DNA of 64,000 nucleotides from JACRCT01 sp049841135 (GTDB lineage Bacteria > Myxococcota > Myxococcia > Myxococcales > UBA5297): assembly GCA_049841135.1 (NCBI GenBank), contig JASGHK010000005.1:2604001-2668000 (forward strand), given 5' to 3'. Below are positions 1 to 8,904 of this stretch, in pieces. The position numbers were made by a program, and so were the translations under genes. The notes beneath the pieces were generated by a model. That model was not told the origin of the DNA and searched no databases. It worked only from the letters and a program-made list of their open reading frames with translations. Every line of letters begins with the position of its first letter. The stretch's first letter is position 1.

Positions 1-1
1 G

Positions 2-1087
2 AGCGTGGGCGTGAAGGCCGCCAACCTCGCCGAGATCCGCAAGGCGCTGCCCGACAACAGCCAGGACGGGTTCGCCATCCCCTTCGCGCGCTACGCGGCC
101 TTCGCCACCGCCGCGGGCATCGACGAGGCCGTGGACGCCGCGCTCGCCGACCCGCGGCTGCGCACCGATGCCACCTTCAAGGCCGCGACCCTCTCGGCGC
201 TGCGCAAGAGGGTGAAGAGCGCACCGCTCCCCGCGGGCCTGCTGGACGAGGTGGCCACGCAGATCCGCGCGATGCTCGGTGCCGGCGCCGACACCACCTA
301 CGTCCGGCTGCGCAGCAGCACCAACGCCGAGGACCTGGAGGCGTTCTCCGGCGCCGGGCTCTACGACTCCAAAACCGGCTGCCTCGCCGACGACCTCGAC
401 GCGGACACCGCGGGCCCCTCGGCCTGCCTGACCGCCGAGCACGCTCAGCACCTGCGCGACCAGATCGCCGCGCGCCAGGCGGAGCTCGCGGCGCACCCGG
501 AGCGGACCTGGATCCCCGACATCCTCGACGACCTGCAGGGCGACCTCGACAGCGAGAAGCCGCTCGCCGACGCGCTGCGCAAGGTCTGGGCGAGCCTGTG
601 GAACGATCGCGCCTTCGACGAGCGCGAGTACTACGGCATCGACCACCGCACGGTGTACATGGGCGTGGCGGTGGCGGCGAGCTACGTGATGGAGAAGGCC
701 AACGCCGTCGCGGTGACGAACCTGGCCCCCGACTCAAGCGACCCGCTCTACCGCGTCGTCTCCCAGCCGGGCGAGGAGAGCGTGGTCCGCCCGGCGGACC
801 CGCTGGCGGTGGCCGAGGTCGTCACCTTCCGCCGCCACGGCGATCCTGCGGCGATGGCGGAGGTGCAGGTGCTGGTCCCCGCCTCCATGGTCCCGACAGG
901 CCAGCAGGTCTGGAGCACCGAGGCGCAGGCGACACTGGGCGGCGCGCTCTTCACCCTGCAGGACTACTTCGCCCAGAACGTCTACCCGGACCGGACGCCG
1001 CTGCGGCTCGACGTCGAGGTGAAGTGGAACCGAGACGGCCGGGTGCTCGTCAAGCAGGCCCGGCCCTACTGGACGAAGGATCCCTGA
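2..1087 (+). CDS. PEP/pyruvate-binding domain protein, 5' end cut by window
   Basis: The frame is open to the window edge, so the N-terminus is missing. The visible part matches the ATP-binding N-terminal domain shared by pyruvate phosphate dikinase and PEP synthase: an initial GVKAANLAEI stretch followed by GFAIPF, then the nucleotide-contacting VRLRSSTNAEDLEAFSGAGL segment about residues 100-120, and a C-terminal VKQARPYW that is typical of where this domain ends. The mobile histidine domain and the PEP-binding barrel of the full enzymes are absent, so this is a stand-alone or N-terminally extended member rather than a complete PPDK. A phosphotransfer role is inferred; the substrate is unknown. 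The next gene starts 1 nt after the stop, suggesting co-transcription. Confidence 0.75.
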   Translation, partial: SVGVKAANLAEIRKALPDNSQDGFAIPFARYAAFATAAGIDEAVDAALADPRLRTDATFKAATLSALRKRVKSAPLPAGLLDEVATQIRAMLGAGADTTYVRLRSSTNAEDLEAFSGAGLYDSKTGCLADDLDADTAGPSACLTAEHAQHLRDQIAARQAELAAHPERTWIPDILDDLQGDLDSEKPLADALRKVWASLWNDRAFDEREYYGIDHRTVYMGVAVAASYVMEKANAVAVTNLAPDSSDPLYRVVSQPGEESVVRPADPLAVAEVVTFRRHGDPAAMAEVQVLVPASMVPTGQQVWSTEAQATLGGALFTLQDYFAQNVYPDRTPLRLDVEVKWNRDGRVLVKQARPYWTKDP

Positions 1088-1088
1088 G

Positions 1089-2909
1089 ATGACCCTGCGA
1101 ACGCTGGGCCCCGCCTTCCTCCTGCTCCTGCTCGCCGCGTGCGGCTCCGGGCCCGGCCTGGTGGCCGACGCCGCGGTCGGCGCGGGCCCCGACGCCTCGC
1201 TCCCGGATGCCTCGCAACCGGACGCGACGATCTCCGGGCGCGACGCGTCGGCACCGGTCGCGTTCGACGCCTCTCTGGCCGGGACCGCGCTCGAGCACGT
1301 CGTCGTCGAGTGTCCGGAGCCGCTGGATCTGTGCACGCGTTGGAGCGAGGGGAATTCGGCGGCCGGTGAGCAGGCCCGCCACGTCCACCTCGCGCTGCCC
1401 AAGCTGGAGCGCTCGGGTCTCGAGCCGGCGCAGTTGGCCCAGGCCCAGGTCGATGGCGCCCTGGCCGAGAGCGGCAACCTCGCCGCGCAGCGCTGGCGCC
1501 TCGCGCCGGGGACCGTGGGCCACACGCTGCGCAAGTACGCGCTGTCGCGGCCGAACGGGGCCACGCAGCTCGCCGCGGAGATCGCCCATGACCTGGGCGC
1601 GGCCGGGACGCTGGTCGAGAGCTACTCGCTCTACCGCAGCGCCCAGACGACCGGCCCCGTGGTCCTCGACGGGGTGGGCATGGAGGCTAGCTTCTCGCTA
1701 GAGCGGCCGGGACTTGCCGAGCCCATCTCGCTCGTGCGCTGCGACGGCGGCGCAGGAATGGAGGCCGGCGTCGAGGTGCTGCGCGCGACGCGGGCCGGCC
1801 GCACGTTGGTGCTCACCCGCTTCCTCAACACCCGCCCCGCCGACGCCGGCTCCTACCCGGTGCACGTCACCGGGCTGCGGCTCGCCTTCACCGACGGCTC
1901 GCTGCCCACCCTCGACGCCGACGACTTCTTCGCCCACACCTATGTCGCGCAGCACCACAACTGGGCGGAGGCCTCGATCGTCGACTTCTCGCAGGACCCG
2001 CGGCTCTACCACACGCTCTTCCGCCCGCTTGCCGAGGGCGACACCTCCGTCCCCTCCGAGGTCCCGGAGCGGCTCGCGCTCCACGACGTGAACACCCTCG
2101 GCACGCAAGGCTGGCTCGAGCTCACCACCCGGAAGGCTGGCGGCGCGCAGCTCACCGAGCGCTGGGACGTGCAGGGCGGGCTCGCTCGCGTCGACGCCGC
2201 CGATCTCTTGCGCAACGCCGCAGCAGCGTGCACCGGCGCCCGGGTGTTCATGGTCGGCTACTTCGAGGTGACCGGGCTCGCCGACAGCTTCCAGCTCGTG
2301 ACTTGCCCCCAGGCCGCGGCCCCCGGCTATGCGCTGAAGGCCGTGGTGCCGGTCTGGTACCCGCGGGATCCGACGGTCATCGGCACGCGGATCGAGGGCT
2401 CGGCGATCTCCCCGGTCACCACCGCCCAAGGAACGGGCCACGCGGTGAAGCTGGGCGGGGTCACCATCTCCTTCGTCACCTCCGACGGGCAGGTCTTCTT
2501 GTACGAAGTGCGCGACGCGCAGGGGACCCTGCTGAGCTCCTACTCCAGCGGCGCGACCGAGCTGGGGCCCTATGAGCCGCCGCGCATCGAGACGCTCGTC
2601 GCCACCGACGGCCAGGGCACCTCGATGGAGCTCGTCCGCCAGTGGGCCGGCGTGGGCGTGGGCAAGAGCTCCCTCTACGCCCCGCTCTCGTTCCGGCTCA
2701 CCTTCGCCGGGCGCACCGTGCTCGTCGATGCCATGGACGCGCTGCGCTACACCAACACCCACCACAACTGGGAAGACGAGCTGGAGGCGCGCGGCGAGGG
2801 GCTCGTCCTGCGCTGGCGCACCAGCTTCACGTCGGCGACCCCCAACGAAGTCCAGGTCGCCAAGGACTCGGGCGAGGTCGTCCTGCCCTGGACCGCCCTG
2901 CGAAAGTAG
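1089..2909 (+). CDS. Large lipoprotein, paralogue A (HHNW repeat family)
   Basis: This 606-residue protein starts with a signal peptide and lipobox (LLLLLAAC), so it should be lipid-anchored after export. An Asp-Ala rich linker (residues about 25-60) precedes a globular region. The motif HHNW occurs twice, once mid-protein (QHHNWAE) and once near the C-terminus (THHNWED), each in a similar context, suggesting two related domains. Cysteines recur in pairs around VECPEPLDLC and VTCPQ. I do not recognise the family. The following gene encodes a clear paralogue, so the pair arose by tandem duplication. It begins 1 nt after the upstream stop. Confidence 0.7.
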   Translation: MTLRTLGPAFLLLLLAACGSGPGLVADAAVGAGPDASLPDASQPDATISGRDASAPVAFDASLAGTALEHVVVECPEPLDLCTRWSEGNSAAGEQARHVHLALPKLERSGLEPAQLAQAQVDGALAESGNLAAQRWRLAPGTVGHTLRKYALSRPNGATQLAAEIAHDLGAAGTLVESYSLYRSAQTTGPVVLDGVGMEASFSLERPGLAEPISLVRCDGGAGMEAGVEVLRATRAGRTLVLTRFLNTRPADAGSYPVHVTGLRLAFTDGSLPTLDADDFFAHTYVAQHHNWAEASIVDFSQDPRLYHTLFRPLAEGDTSVPSEVPERLALHDVNTLGTQGWLELTTRKAGGAQLTERWDVQGGLARVDAADLLRNAAAACTGARVFMVGYFEVTGLADSFQLVTCPQAAAPGYALKAVVPVWYPRDPTVIGTRIEGSAISPVTTAQGTGHAVKLGGVTISFVTSDGQVFLYEVRDAQGTLLSSYSSGATELGPYEPPRIETLVATDGQGTSMELVRQWAGVGVGKSSLYAPLSFRLTFAGRTVLVDAMDALRYTNTHHNWEDELEARGEGLVLRWRTSFTSATPNEVQVAKDSGEVVLPWTALRK

Positions 2910-2929
2910 CGCCTACCGAGGAGAACCGA

Positions 2930-4808
2930 ATGATCCGCCGCCTCGCCGTCGCCACCGCCATGACTCTCGCGCTCGCCGCGTGCAGCGAGAACCCGCCCGC
3001 CTCCCCCGACGCCGGCGCGCTTCCCTCGGACACGGGCATGTCGCAGCGCGATACCGGAGCCGTGCCGCCGGCCGACGCCGGGAACAAGCCGGACGCGGCG
3101 ACGCCGACCGCGCCGGACGCGGGCGGCGGCGTGGGAATGGACGCCACCGTCTTCTGGGCCGACGGTTCGGTGACCGGGACGGTGCTGGAGCAGGTGGCTG
3201 TCGAGTGCCCCAAGCCGCTCGAGCTGTGCAACCACTGGCAGGAGGGCGCGCCCGTGGCCGACGAGCTGGCGCACCACGTGCGCGTGGTGCTCCCGCAGCT
3301 CGCGCGCCAGGGGCTGCAGCCGTGGCAGATGGCGAACGCATCGGTGGACGGCGTGCTGGTGGAGAAGAGCCACCTCGAGGCCGAGCGGTGGCGGCCGGCG
3401 CCGGGGACCATCGGTCGCACGCTGCGCAAGTACGAGCTTCTCGAAGCAGGGCGCCTACACCCAGCTCCAGGCGGAGGTCGCCCATGACCTCGGGCCGGCC
3501 GGGGTGCTGGTGGAGAGCTACAACCTCTACCGCGGCGCGGACGCCAAGCAGCCGGTCACGCTCGACGGTGCGGCCTGGGAGGCGAGCTTCGCGCTGGAGG
3601 CGCCGGGCCAGGCCTACACCGTGATGCTCGAGTCCTGCGACGGCGGACCCGACCTGGAGGCCGGAGTCCAGGTGCTGCGCGCCACGCGCAACGGCCGGCA
3701 CCTGGTCCTCACGCGCTTCCTGAACACGCAGATGGCGATGGCAGGCTCGAACCCGGTGCACGTGACCGGGGTGCAGCTCGCGTTCACCGACCTGGCCTGG
3801 GCGGTCGTCGAGTCCGGCGACTTCTTCGCGCACACCTACGCGGCTCAGCACCACAACTGGGACGAGGAGTCGGTCATCGACCTGACGCAGGAGCCGCGCC
3901 TGTACCACACCGTCTTCCGCCCCATCGCCGAGGGAGCGACCGACGTGCCGACGCAGACGCCCGAGCGCGTGGCGCTCCATGGCGTGAACGGCTGGGGCGC
4001 CCCGCCCTACCTCGACCTGACGCTGCGCAACGCGGACAACACCACCCTCACCGAGCGCTGGGAGGTGCAGGGCTCGCTCGAGCGGATCGACGACGCCCAG
4101 CTCACGCGCACCGTCCAGATGTCCTGTGCCGACGGCAAGGTCTTCCTGGTCGGGTTCAGCGGTTCCACCGGATACACCGACAGCTTCCAGCTGCTCACCT
4201 GCCCGCAGGCTGCGGCGCCCGGTTACTCGCTCAAGGCCGTGGTGCCCACCTGGTTCGGCGAGGACCCGACGCTCATCGGGACGCCGATTGAAGGCGCGGC
4301 GATCAGCCCGGTCACGGTCTCGGGGCGGCCGGGTCACACGGTCAAGCTCGGGACCTACTCGGCGACCATCACCACCGCCAACGGCACGGACTTCTTCGTC
4401 ACGGTCAAGGACTCAAGGGGGGCGACGCTGACCGAGTACCTCACCCAGGCCGGCGAGCTCGGCCCCTATCCCGAGCCGGCGCGCGAGACGCTGAAGGCGG
4501 ACGACGGCAAGGGGCTGGCGATGGTGATGGTGCGACAGTGGGCCGGCCAGGGCGTGGGCGAGAGCTCCATCTTCGCGCCGCTCTCGTTCGAGCTGACCTT
4601 CCAAGGTCGGACCGTCCTCGTCGATGCGATGGACCGGCTGCGCTACACCAACACCCACCACAACTGGGCGGATGGACTCGAGGCGCGCGGCGAGGGACTC
4701 GTCCTCAAGTGGCGCACGCGCTACATCGACGGCGTGATGCACGAGGTGGCGGTGGACCAGGACGGCGGCGGGCCGGTCCTTCCGTGGACGGTCCTCGAGT
4801 CGTTGTGA
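2930..4808 (+). CDS. Large lipoprotein, paralogue B, with one frameshift
   Basis: This is a tandem paralogue of the preceding gene, with lipobox LALAAC, an Asp-Ala-Gly rich linker, matching cysteine motifs and two HHNW motifs. The reading frame breaks at 3438-3439, where GAGCTTCTC is read; removing one T gives KYELSKQGAYTQL, which aligns with KYALSRPNGATQL of paralogue A. The total length is 3n+1, consistent with one extra base, so I treat it as one CDS of about 625 residues. AGGAG lies just before the ATG at 2930. Function is unknown; probably a periplasmic or surface lipoprotein. Confidence 0.65.
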
Positions 4809-4901
4809 GGACTCCCGTTGGGCGAGCCGACCTCAGAGGAGCCCAGGCCGGTTCGCCCAGACTGCTGAAGATAGGCAGCTACTTTGTGACATGAGCGGCG
4901 C

Positions 4902-5178
4902 CTACTTCGGCGCATCGGGCTTGGCCCGGCACCAGATCTCGTTCCAGCCGTCCGGGTTGCGCACCTTGCAGTTGAAGGTCCAGCCGTCCTTGGCGAGGTC
5001 TTTCTTGCAGGTGGCTGGTCCGCGCTGATTCGTCTGGCAGGACGTGGCCTCCTCGCCTTTGGCGCACGCCTTCTTCGTCGTGCAGCGGGCAGCGAGCTTC
5101 CGGCGGCGGCGGGACGTCGGCACGGGCAGAGGCCACGCTTGCCAACCAGAGCACCAAGAGCGCGACGAGCTTCTTCAT
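4902..5178 (-). CDS. Small secreted Cys-rich protein, with one frameshift
   Basis: A Sec signal peptide (MKKLVALLVLWLASVASARA) starts at 5178. After DVPPPPEA the frame breaks near 5094; deleting one C on the coding strand joins it to AARCTTKKACAKGEEATSC and on to WNEIWCRAKPDAPK, giving about 91 residues with six cysteines. The cysteine spacing suggests a small disulphide-stabilised exported protein. No family is recognised. It lies convergent with the lipoprotein gene upstream and divergent from the FKBP gene. Confidence 0.55.
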
Positions 5179-5337
5179 GAAGGGCCTCCCGTCTCGGGGA
5201 CTGGCCTGGGACCGTACACCGCCCCACGGGGCGAGGTCTCGGTTGGTGTCCGGCGCGCGACCCGGTGGCTCACGCTTGGGTTGCGCGAACGCTGGTACCC
5301 GAGAGATCGTGCGCCAACTTTCAAGCAAGGAGGCACC

Positions 5338-5862
5338 ATGCGACTCGGATGCGTTCTGGCAGTGATGGTCCTGGCGACGGCGTGCAACAAGGCGCAAGAG
5401 AAGTCCGCAACGCCCCCGGCTCCGGCTCCGGCTCCGGCTCCGGCTGCTGCCGCGGCGTCGCCCGTGCAGGCGGAGAAGGAGCGGGGCGAAGCCTTCGCGC
5501 AGAAGGCCGCCGCCGAGCCCAACTCCAAGCGCCAGCCGGCGGGCTTCGTCTACCAGGAGTTGACGGCGGGCACCGGCGAGCAGCCCACCGCCGCGGACAC
5601 CGTCAGCGTCCACTACCGCGGCACGCTGATCGACGGGACCGAGTTCGACAGCAGCTACAAGCGCAACCTGCCGGCGTCCTTCCCGCTGCGCGGGGTCATC
5701 AAGTGCTGGACCGAGGGCGTCGCGCTGATGAAGGTGGGCGGCAAGGCGCGGCTGGTCTGCCCGTCGGACACGGCCTACGGCGACCGCGGCCGGCCTCCGA
5801 AGATCCCCGGCGGAGCGACGCTGGTCTTCGAGGTCGAGCTGCTCGAGATCAAGAAGAGCTGA
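5338..5862 (+). CDS. FKBP-type peptidyl-prolyl cis-trans isomerase lipoprotein
   Basis: Predicted to catalyse proline isomerisation on exported proteins. The 174-residue product has a lipobox (LATAC), a Pro-Ala repeat linker encoded by GGCTCC repeats, a short charged helix, and a complete FKBP fold from about residue 75: VSVHYRGTLIDGTEFDSS, the GVIKCWTEGVALMKVGGKARL core and the C-terminal ATLVFEVELLEI strand. This resembles periplasmic Mip/FkpA-type enzymes, but with a lipid anchor and without the long dimerisation domain. An AAGGAGG ribosome-binding site sits 5 nt before the ATG, which fixes the start. Confidence 0.9.
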   Translation: MRLGCVLAVMVLATACNKAQEKSATPPAPAPAPAPAAAAASPVQAEKERGEAFAQKAAAEPNSKRQPAGFVYQELTAGTGEQPTAADTVSVHYRGTLIDGTEFDSSYKRNLPASFPLRGVIKCWTEGVALMKVGGKARLVCPSDTAYGDRGRPPKIPGGATLVFEVELLEIKKS

Positions 5863-5902
5863 GGCAGCGAGGGGCCGCGCGCTGGCACGGAGGCAGGCAG
5901 TA

Positions 5903-5940
5903 CCCGAAGCCCGAAGCCCGAAGCCCGCAGTCCGAAGCCC
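5903..5940. repeat. Short GAAGCCC tandem repeat
   Basis: Several copies of CCGAAGC in tandem, with one degenerate unit (CCGCAGT), fill the gap between two convergent genes and run up to the stop codon of the minus-strand lipoprotein. It looks like a simple slippage repeat. Confidence 0.6.
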
Positions 5941-6578
5941 TACTTCGGCTCAAACGACTGCGGCAAGGCGCTCGCCTTCCGCCCCTGCTCGACGACCTCC
6001 ACCTTCAGCACGTCCTCCCCGGTCGCCGCGTCGGTGAACCGCGAGGGGCCGTTGGTCCACAGGAAGTCCGGGCACTCGGTCGCCTCGAACAGGAGCACCG
6101 CGCCCTTCCACTCGCTCTGGGCGTTGGTGCAGCGGCAGGTCAGCTCGTGGGCCAGGACGGGCCGGCGGCACTCGCTCTTCAGGACGCCCGAGGCGGGCTT
6201 GTCGGGGTTGAAGAGGGTCCACTCGTAGAGCCGGTAGACGTCCTGGTTGCCCTCGTTGGCCAGCCTCACGAACGCACCGCTCTTCGACTCGTAGAGCGCG
6301 TCGAGCTTGTTCGCCTGCTGGTTCTCGGGCGTGTCGGTGAGCACCTGGACCCAGCGGCGCTCGTCGGCGGCGCGCGTGGCGGTGACGTCGATGCGCAGGC
6401 GGTTGCCTTCCTGGGCGGTGACCTCCTCGCGCAGGGTCACCGGCTCGGCCAGGCCGCGGCCCTCGTAGCGGTAGACCACGTAGTCGCCCACGCGGTACCG
6501 GGTGCGCGGCACCGCAGGGGTGGCGCAGGCCGTGGTGAAGAGGCTGGCGAGAGCGGCGAGGACGATGAGCGGGCGCAT
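5940..6578 (-). CDS. Lipoprotein of unknown function
   Basis: The start at 6578 gives MRPLIVLAALASLFTTAC, a good lipoprotein signal with lipobox FTTAC. A longer in-frame start at 6611 would put ten extra residues before the signal and is less likely. The mature part (about 190 residues) begins with an RYRVGDYVVYRYEG strand-rich segment like a small barrel, and has a cysteine cluster CRRPVLAHELTCRC that may bind metal or form disulphides. No family assignment. Confidence 0.6.
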   Translation of the reverse strand: MRPLIVLAALASLFTTACATPAVPRTRYRVGDYVVYRYEGRGLAEPVTLREEVTAQEGNRLRIDVTATRAADERRWVQVLTDTPENQQANKLDALYESKSGAFVRLANEGNQDVYRLYEWTLFNPDKPASGVLKSECRRPVLAHELTCRCTNAQSEWKGAVLLFEATECPDFLWTNGPSRFTDAATGEDVLKVEVVEQGRKASALPQSFEPK

Positions 6579-6655
6579 GGTGCTGCGGATTGAACCACAA
6601 CCGCGGGCCAAGGCGGCGGCCCGGTGTTCCCAGTGCTAGCCTCCGGCCCCGACGA

Positions 6656-7420
6656 ATGGCCGAGCTCAACCCCATCCTCGCAGCGGCGGTCGCGGCCACC
6701 GAGCCCCGCGTGCTGGAGCACCAGCCCCGGTTCGTCGGACCGACGCCGCAGCTCGCGCCGGCCGAGCTGGCGCGGCTGGGGGTCTGGTGCGCGCGCTGGG
6801 TGGAGGCCGCGGTCCCTGCATCGGCGCGGCGCGAGTTCTCGGAGGCGATCGCCGAGGCCGAAGGCTACGTCGCCGACCGGGAGAGCGCCCGCCGCTACCC
6901 CTCCTCGCAGGGCAACGCGCGCTACCCGCCCGAGCACCTGTCCATCGCCCGGCTCGCGGCCGCCGCGGCGCGCAGGGCGGTCAACAATCCGGCGGCCACC
7001 CGGGTCGCCCTGTGCGCGGCGGTGAAGCTGGTGGTCCGTCTCGAGCGCGGCTCTGCCCGGCGCGACCCCGTCAACGGCGCGCTGCGCGTGGCCCGCTTCC
7101 TGGAGGCGCTCGACGAGGAGATCTTCCGGCTCGAGGCCTCGGCCGCGGTGCTCGAGCACGCCGGGGAGTGTGAGGCGGAGGTCGAGGCCGTCCTGTGGCG
7201 CAAACCGCAAGGCGGCAAGGTCGCGTACTGGCTCTTGCGCCTGGCGACCGCGGAGCCCCGCTATGGCCTGCTCGCGAAGCGCTCGGGCCGCTGGCAGTGG
7301 ATCGAAGGGGCGCGCGACGACGCGCTGTCGACCGTCCCCGACGAGCTCTTCCCGGAGGCGGTGGAGACGAGCTTGAAGCGCGACGCCTATCTGCCCAGGC
7401 CGCGGCCGGTGACGAGGTAG
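6656..7420 (+). CDS. Conserved hypothetical protein
   Basis: A 254-residue soluble, mostly helical protein rich in Ala, Glu and Arg, with no signal peptide or membrane segment. ATG at 6656 is preferred to the in-frame ATG at 6590, whose N-terminal extension is low-complexity and Arg-rich. The C-terminus has a distinctive WLLRLATAEPRYGLL and RWQWIEG. The last 34 nt overlap the end of the convergent DUF2891 gene. No function recognised. Confidence 0.55.
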   Translation: MAELNPILAAAVAATEPRVLEHQPRFVGPTPQLAPAELARLGVWCARWVEAAVPASARREFSEAIAEAEGYVADRESARRYPSSQGNARYPPEHLSIARLAAAAARRAVNNPAATRVALCAAVKLVVRLERGSARRDPVNGALRVARFLEALDEEIFRLEASAAVLEHAGECEAEVEAVLWRKPQGGKVAYWLLRLATAEPRYGLLAKRSGRWQWIEGARDDALSTVPDELFPEAVETSLKRDAYLPRPRPVTR

Positions 7421-8496
7421 GTGGCGAAGCTGCCCAGCCAGTGCCCGCCGACGTAGTGCTCGCCGGTCACCGCGGCCAGGCCCGCCGCACGGTGGGCCGC
7501 TGCGGAGGACTCGAGCGGCTTGCGCAGGCGGTGCTTGGGCGGCACCGAGGCGGCGAGGCCCTCGAGCATGAAGGCGCGTGAGAGGTTGAGCCCGTCGAGG
7601 TGCACGAGCTTGGGGTCGGTCCGGTCGCTGACGGCGGCGACCTGGAGCAGCGAGAGCGAGTCCTTGGGGAAGAAGGCGTCGACCCACGGCGCGAGCTCCT
7701 TCTGGGCCAGCACCCGGCGCATCACGTCGGCCTCCGCCAGGCAGGGCGAGAGGAAGTCCTCGCCCGAGGGCTCGTAGGCGAGTGGGCAGGCGCGGTCCTT
7801 CTCGAAGAAGGCCCGGGAGCGGGCGCGCACGAGCTCGCCCAGGGCCTTGGCCTTCGCGGCGGTCTCGGCGTCGGGCGCGGCGGAGGCCGTCCAGTCCAGC
7901 GCGAGCCCCAGCGCGAAGGCGGTCTGGCTGTGCTCGCCGGAGCGGACCGGGAAGGTGAGCTTGGGCAGCCAGTCGGAGAGCCGCTCGACGACGGCCGACT
8001 CCAGGGGCGCGAGCGCCGTGGACCAGGCCCTCGCCTCGGACGACCCGTCGCGGGCCCACTCGCGCAGCTCGCCGGCGAGCGCGAGCAACCAGGCGAGCCC
8101 GTAGGGGCGCTCGAAGCTGGCGCGGCCCGCGCCCTTCAGGTAGCGGACCTCCGCGGCGATCTTCTCCGAGGTCAGGTTCACGGCGAGCGCCGCGCGGGCC
8201 TCGGCGGCCCAGCCGGCGTCCGGGCTCCTCCGGGCCAGCCGCGCCAGCAGCCAGTGCCCGTGCACCGACGAGTGCCAGTCGTAGCAGCCGAAGAACGCCG
8301 GGGTCAGCTCGCGCGGCGGGTGCACGTCGGCGTCCGAGCTGAGCACGTGGGAGATCTTGTTGGGGTACTCGAGCGCGACACAGCCCAGAGCGAGCCGGGC
8401 GAAACGCGCGGCGGAGTCGGCTTCTGCGGCAGCGGCGGGAGCGGTCGGCGTTGCTCCGAGGGCGAGCAGCAGGGCGGCGGCGGAGAGAGGGAGCAT
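7387..8496 (-). CDS. DUF2891 family exported protein
   Basis: A 369-residue protein with an N-terminal signal peptide (LSAAALLLALGATPTAPAAA). It carries the family hallmarks of DUF2891: FFGCYDWHSSVHGHW near residue 70, FPVRSGEHSQTAFALGLAL mid-protein, and YVGGHWLGSFATYL at the end. The all-alpha toroid fold and these His/Trp motifs suggest a carbohydrate-processing or binding role, but the biochemical function of the family is not established. It overlaps the convergent upstream gene by 34 nt. Confidence 0.8.
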   Translation of the reverse strand: MLPLSAAALLLALGATPTAPAAAAEADSAARFARLALGCVALEYPNKISHVLSSDADVHPPRELTPAFFGCYDWHSSVHGHWLLARLARRSPDAGWAAEARAALAVNLTSEKIAAEVRYLKGAGRASFERPYGLAWLLALAGELREWARDGSSEARAWSTALAPLESAVVERLSDWLPKLTFPVRSGEHSQTAFALGLALDWTASAAPDAETAAKAKALGELVRARSRAFFEKDRACPLAYEPSGEDFLSPCLAEADVMRRVLAQKELAPWVDAFFPKDSLSLLQVAAVSDRTDPKLVHLDGLNLSRAFMLEGLAASVPPKHRLRKPLESSAAAHRAAGLAAVTGEHYVGGHWLGSFATYLVTGRGLGR

Positions 8497-8598
8497 GGGC
8501 CGAGGATGGTACGCCAGGATTCGAGGCTGACGTCGGGCCGCGCTCCGGGGTATCGTCTAGTCGACCCGCGTTCAAGTCCGACACCCAGGGGGCGGGAC

Positions 8599-8880
8599 AT
8601 GTCTGACGGGAAAGACTCGCTGCCTCCGGGCATTCCTCCTGACGTGGCCGAAATGATTCGGCGCGCGCGCGCCGACCAGCGCGCTGCGGCCGAGCTCAAG
8701 GAGGCCATCGGCGCCGCGGGCATCGACATCCTGGACCTGGTGGTCACCTACGCCGGCGGCGTCGTCGCGCTCACCGGCAAGGCCGCGACCCAGGTGCAGC
8801 GCGACGGGGCCGCCGACGTGGTGCGCCGGCAGGAAGGCGTGCGCCAGGTCAGCAACGGCATCGTCGTCGTCCCCCGCTGA
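8599..8880 (+). CDS. BON-domain protein
   Basis: A 93-residue protein without signal peptide. After a charged helix, residues about 35-93 form a single BON-like module (alpha-beta-beta-alpha-beta) with the diagnostic strand pattern VVALTGKAATQVQRD followed by VRQVSNGIVVV. BON domains usually bind phospholipid or protein partners at membranes. The absence of an export signal here suggests a cytoplasmic role or fusion to a partner by interaction. Confidence 0.7.
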   Translation: MSDGKDSLPPGIPPDVAEMIRRARADQRAAAELKEAIGAAGIDILDLVVTYAGGVVALTGKAATQVQRDGAADVVRRQEGVRQVSNGIVVVPR

Positions 8881-8904
8881 CCCGGATCGTTGACGACAGC
8901 GGCG

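Noticed and set aside
3430..3510. Programmed frameshifting in the lipoprotein gene
   Set aside because: No shared slippery heptamer or downstream structure explains all the breaks in this window, and the same type of one-base break occurs in many unrelated genes; sequence error is simpler.
5265..6593. Long plus-strand frame through the FKBP and lipoprotein region
   Set aside because: Out of frame with the well-supported FKBP gene and antisense to the next gene; Arg/Gly-rich shadow.
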